Translations under genes and position numbers: made by a program | The notes under the pieces: generated by a model | Seen by the model: the letters and a program-made list of their open reading frames with translations, nothing else | The model's database searches: none | Told to the model about the DNA's origin: nothing | Source: JAFGQU01 sp964483625 | GTDB taxonomy: Bacteria > Omnitrophota > Gorgyraeia > Duberdicusellales > 4484-171 | Direction: 5' to 3' | Assembly (NCBI GenBank): GCA_964483625.1 | Contig: CAZABB010000053.1 | Span: 1 to 9,415, forward strand | DNA: 9,415 bases | Part shown: positions 7,197 through 9,415 of the stretch, piece by piece | Position numbering within the stretch: the stretch's first letter is position 1 | Layout: every line of letters begins with the position of its first letter

Positions 7197-8840
7197 ATGG
7201 CAAAACAATTAATATTCAATGAAGACGCCCGTAAGTCAGTACTGCGCGGCGTGGAGATTCTGGCCAAAGCGGTCAAAGTGACCTTGGGCCCCAAAGGCCG
7301 TAATGTCGTAATTGACAAAAAATTCGGTTCGCCGACGATTACCAAAGACGGCGTGACCGTTGCCAAAGAGATCGATCTGGAAGACGCCTACGAGAATATC
7401 GGCGCCCAACTGGTAAAAGAGGTGGCCGAGAAAACCTCCGATACCGCCGGTGACGGAACGACGACGGCAACGGTCCTTGCCGAAGCGTTGGTGAGAGAAG
7501 GTATTAAGAACGTTGCGGCCGGCGCCAATCCGATGGCGTTAAAAAGAGGGATCGACCAGGCGGTAGAATCGGTCGTCAAGGAATTGAAAAAATTATCGAA
7601 AGAAATCAAAGATAAAAAAGAAATCGCTCAGGTAGCGACGATCGCGGCCAACGGTGATTCTCATATCGGCGATTTAATTGCCGACGCGATGGATAAAGTC
7701 GGGAAAGACGGGGTGATTACTGTTGATGAAGCAAAGTCCATGGCGACGACACTCAATTTCGTCGAAGGGATGCAGTTCGATCAGGGATATTTATCTCCCT
7801 ACTTTGCTACCGACGCCGAGAAGATGGAATGTGTGCTGGATGACCCGTATATTCTCATTTGCGAGAAGAAAATTACCGCTATTAAAGACCTGCTTCCTCT
7901 TTTGGAACAGATTGCCCGTTCGGGTAAACCTTTGGTGATCATTGCTGAAGATGTGGAAGGTGAAGCACTGGCAACGCTGGTTGTCAATAAGATCAGGGGG
8001 ACTTTTTCCTGCTGCGCCATTAAGGCTCCCGGATACGGTGACCGGCGTAAAGCGATGCTTCAGGATATCGCGGTATTGACCGGAGGAAAGGCTGTTACCG
8101 AAGATTTAGGTATCAAGTTAGAAAGTGTGACGTTAAAAGATCTGGGTCAGGCTAAACGCGTCCGTATCGATAAAGAAAATACCACCATTGTAGAAGGCGC
8201 GGGAAAAACCACCGATATCCAGGGAAGAATTACTCAAATTAAACGCCAAATCGAGGATACCGATTCCGATTACGACCGGGAAAAATTACAAGAAAGACTT
8301 GCCAAGCTTTCCGGCGGAGTTGCCGTGATTAACGTGGGCGCGGCAACCGAAACCGAGATGAAAGAGAAGAAAGCTCGTGTTGAGGATGCCCTTCACGCGA
8401 CCCGTGCCGCACGCGAAGAAGGGATCATCCCCGGCGGTGAAACTGGGCTCCTGCGCTGTATCCCCGCGGTCGGCAAATTAAAAGCCGACGGTGATGAACA
8501 GGTCGGGGTAAATATTATCAAGAAAGTTCTCGAAGCTCCCATCAAACAACTTCTGTTTAACGCAGGGATTGAGGAGTCTTCGGTGATTGTCGAAGAGATC
8601 AAAAATAGTGAAAGTCCTACCGGGTACGATGCCGAGAACATGAAGGTAACCGATCTGTTTAAGGCCGGGATTATCGATCCGACCAAGGTTGCCCGTACGG
8701 CGCTTCAGAACGCGGCGTCGATCGCCTCTCTTCTGGTAACGACTGAGGCGGTTATAGCCGACAAACCGGAGAAAGAAGAGAAAGCTCCCATGATGCCGGG
8801 CGGCGGAATGCCGGGCGGCGGAATGCCGGGTATGTATTAA
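7197..8840 (+). CDS. groEL: Chaperonin GroEL (60 kDa)
   Basis: ATP-driven double-ring chaperonin acting with GroES in the cytoplasm. The 547 residues match the family. Translation starts at ATG 7197 behind AAGGAGG (7181-7187), nine bases upstream. Visible: the TLGPKGRNV nucleotide loop (from T29), TITKDGVTVA (D51), DGTTTATVLA (about 86-95), EGMQFDQGYLSPYF, the apical domain with IIAEDVEGEALATLV and KAPGYGDRRKAML, VGAATETEMKEKKARVEDALHATRAA with the catalytic Asp at 397, and a C-terminal GGGMPGGGMPGMY tail. One oddity: the strongly conserved PGGG of the GroEL signature reads PGGE (E415, bases 8439-8441), followed by TGL instead of the usual VAL-like residues. All other ATPase residues I can check are intact, so I expect a functional protein. 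This is the only groEL copy in the window. Confidence 0.98.
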   Translation: MAKQLIFNEDARKSVLRGVEILAKAVKVTLGPKGRNVVIDKKFGSPTITKDGVTVAKEIDLEDAYENIGAQLVKEVAEKTSDTAGDGTTTATVLAEALVREGIKNVAAGANPMALKRGIDQAVESVVKELKKLSKEIKDKKEIAQVATIAANGDSHIGDLIADAMDKVGKDGVITVDEAKSMATTLNFVEGMQFDQGYLSPYFATDAEKMECVLDDPYILICEKKITAIKDLLPLLEQIARSGKPLVIIAEDVEGEALATLVVNKIRGTFSCCAIKAPGYGDRRKAMLQDIAVLTGGKAVTEDLGIKLESVTLKDLGQAKRVRIDKENTTIVEGAGKTTDIQGRITQIKRQIEDTDSDYDREKLQERLAKLSGGVAVINVGAATETEMKEKKARVEDALHATRAAREEGIIPGGETGLLRCIPAVGKLKADGDEQVGVNIIKKVLEAPIKQLLFNAGIEESSVIVEEIKNSESPTGYDAENMKVTDLFKAGIIDPTKVARTALQNAASIASLLVTTEAVIADKPEKEEKAPMMPGGGMPGGGMPGMY

Positions 8841-8866
8841 ACTCCGGTACGATAATGAGTTTACAT

Positions 8867-8901
8867 CCCTTAGGCCTTCTTTTAAAAAGAAGGCCTAAGG
8901 G
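8867..8901 (+). terminator. Perfect 17-bp hairpin after groEL; possible terminator without U-tract
   Basis: CCCTTAGGCCTTCTTTT (8867-8883) is the exact reverse complement of bases 8885-8901, separated by one A. In RNA the inner A and T run would open as the loop. It lies 26 bases after the groEL stop and is the obvious candidate to end the groESL transcript or protect its 3' end. Against a classical intrinsic terminator, neither side is followed by a T run: the + strand continues GGTTTCCCC. It may instead be a palindromic spacer repeat. Confidence 0.6.
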
Positions 8902-8912
8902 GTTTCCCCTTA
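8896..8912 (+). other. Second hairpin overlapping the first: TAAGGGG-TTT-CCCCTTA
   Basis: A 7-bp stem TAAGGGG (8896-8902) and CCCCTTA (8906-8912) closes a TTT triloop. Its 5' arm is the 3' end of the long stem at 8867-8901, so the two structures cannot form fully at the same time. It is followed by A-rich sequence, not a U-tract. It resembles an alternative-stem arrangement but may be incidental. Confidence 0.5.
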
Positions 8913-8928
8913 AAATTAAAAAATAGAT

Positions 8929-9243
8929 ATGTCGTTATCCGGCCGTTGCTCTCAAAAAGCCAAGACATTTTTGCTGTTGACCGTAGGGTCTTTCGTCAGT
9001 ATCGGATTCGTCTCATATATCCAGATCCGCGCCAGCCGGCTGGTCGATTCCTGCAGTTATCTTGATCCGATCCTCATCGATATCGTCGCTCTTCTCGCGG
9101 GAGCGTTTTTGATTGTCGAAGGGATCCTGGCGGTTTTGCGGCAAAAAGACATTCCCTGGATATCTCAGTTGACCCGGTGCATGAGGGTGTGGCTGGGGTT
9201 CAGTATCATCACGATTCATATCCTCCAGGTTATCCACAAATAA
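8929..9243 (+). CDS. Small membrane protein of unknown function, three predicted helices
   Basis: I do not recognise this 104-residue protein. It has a short basic N terminus (R6, K10, K12) and three hydrophobic segments at about 13-33, 47-70 and 85-102, separated by polar stretches with charged residues (RASRLVDS and RQKD). This predicts an inner-membrane protein with the N terminus probably inside. TM2 carries an aspartate (D51) and a glutamate (E64) and TM3 carries a histidine (H97), so buried polar side chains are possible. It has three cysteines (C7, C42, C84) and no known motif. No Shine-Dalgarno is visible before ATG 8929; the leader is A-rich. It lies 88 bases after groEL, beyond the hairpin, so co-transcription is uncertain. 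The long open frame and clear membrane pattern support a real gene, though a chance frame cannot be excluded. Confidence 0.65.
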   Translation: MSLSGRCSQKAKTFLLLTVGSFVSIGFVSYIQIRASRLVDSCSYLDPILIDIVALLAGAFLIVEGILAVLRQKDIPWISQLTRCMRVWLGFSIITIHILQVIHK

Positions 9244-9245
9244 CC

Positions 9246-9408
9246 ACGGCAAAAATTCGAAGCACGAAATACGAAGCACGAAACAAATACGAATCACCAA
9301 AATCCGAAGCTCTCAAACAGGATCCGTTTAAAGTTTAGAACATTCGGATTCAGGATTTGTTTGTATTATTCGGATGTCAAGTTTACAATTTTCGAAAAAC
9401 GTTGCCGT
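9246..9408. repeat. Degenerate palindromic intergenic element with inverted ends
   Basis: The spacer after 9243 is built of nested inverted pairs. The ends are ACGGCAA (9246-9252) and TTGCCGT (9402-9408), each with a TTCGAA ten to twelve bases further in (9256-9261 and 9391-9396). Inside are AAACAAAT (9281-9288) with ATTTGTTT (9355-9362), AATCCGAA (9301-9308) with TTCGGATT (9343-9350), and a central AAAC-A-GGATCC-GTTT around 9315-9329. No protein is encoded. This is what a miniature inverted-repeat or REP-like element looks like, and the CGAA-rich wording resembles spacer repeats I recall from uncultured bacterial genomes. Element boundaries are inferred. Confidence 0.6.
9258..9285 (+). repeat. 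Two tandem 14-bp units, CGAAGCACGAAAYA
   Basis: CGAAGCACGAAATA (9258-9271) is followed directly by CGAAGCACGAAACA (9272-9285), differing at one base. Both sit in the left arm of the palindromic element, and no matching duplication is seen in the right arm, which suggests the arm grew by slippage. Confidence 0.7.
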
Positions 9409-9415
9409 AAAAAAG

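Noticed and set aside
9013..9300. Antisense frame opposite the small membrane gene
   Set aside because: Its start lies in the palindromic spacer, its product is charged and patternless, and the + strand frame has a coherent membrane pattern.
9246..9408. CRISPR array
   Set aside because: The repeat units are contiguous 14-mers without spacers, and the remaining structure is inverted, not direct.

Overview
This is a bacterial chromosomal housekeeping region with all genes on the + strand. Base composition is moderate and coding density is very high. I recognise seven conserved genes: valS (5' end cut off by the window), nadC, uvrB, birA, coaX, groES and groEL. One small unrecognised membrane protein gene and a palindromic intergenic repeat follow. 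The organism is clearly a bacterium: it has a CIRCE/HrcA-type heat-shock operator, a sigma70-type promoter and strong AAGGAGG ribosome binding sites. The Zn-ribbon ValS, the type III pantothenate kinase, and short TCACCAG-type and CGAAGCACGAAA-type repeats remind me of uncultured lineages such as Candidatus Omnitrophota or other PVC-neighbourhood bacteria. That placement is an impression from memory and is weak.

Layout. Positions 1-6698 look like one tightly packed operon. Successive genes overlap by 1, 8, 4 and 4 bases (valS/nadC, nadC/uvrB, uvrB/birA, birA/coaX), so translational coupling is likely. The products serve tRNA-Val charging, NAD synthesis, nucleotide excision repair, protein biotinylation and the first step of CoA synthesis; three of the five concern enzyme cofactors. 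Positions 6699-6887 hold a TTGACA/TAAAAT promoter whose start region is covered by a CIRCE inverted repeat. This drives groES-groEL (6888-8840), a heat-inducible chaperonin unit expected to be repressed by HrcA, which is encoded elsewhere. A perfect 17-bp hairpin (8867-8901) follows groEL and overlaps a second, mutually exclusive stem. A 104-aa protein with three predicted membrane helices (8929-9243) comes next. The last 170 bases hold a degenerate palindromic element with tandem 14-mers and matching ends.

I see no mobile-element gene, CRISPR array, RNA gene or defence locus, and no convincing new multi-gene system. The points most worth a second look are a heptamer-repeat insertion read in frame inside the ValS zinc ribbon, the palindromic element at 9246-9408, the double hairpin after groEL, the small membrane protein, and a Gly-to-Glu change in the GroEL signature motif.
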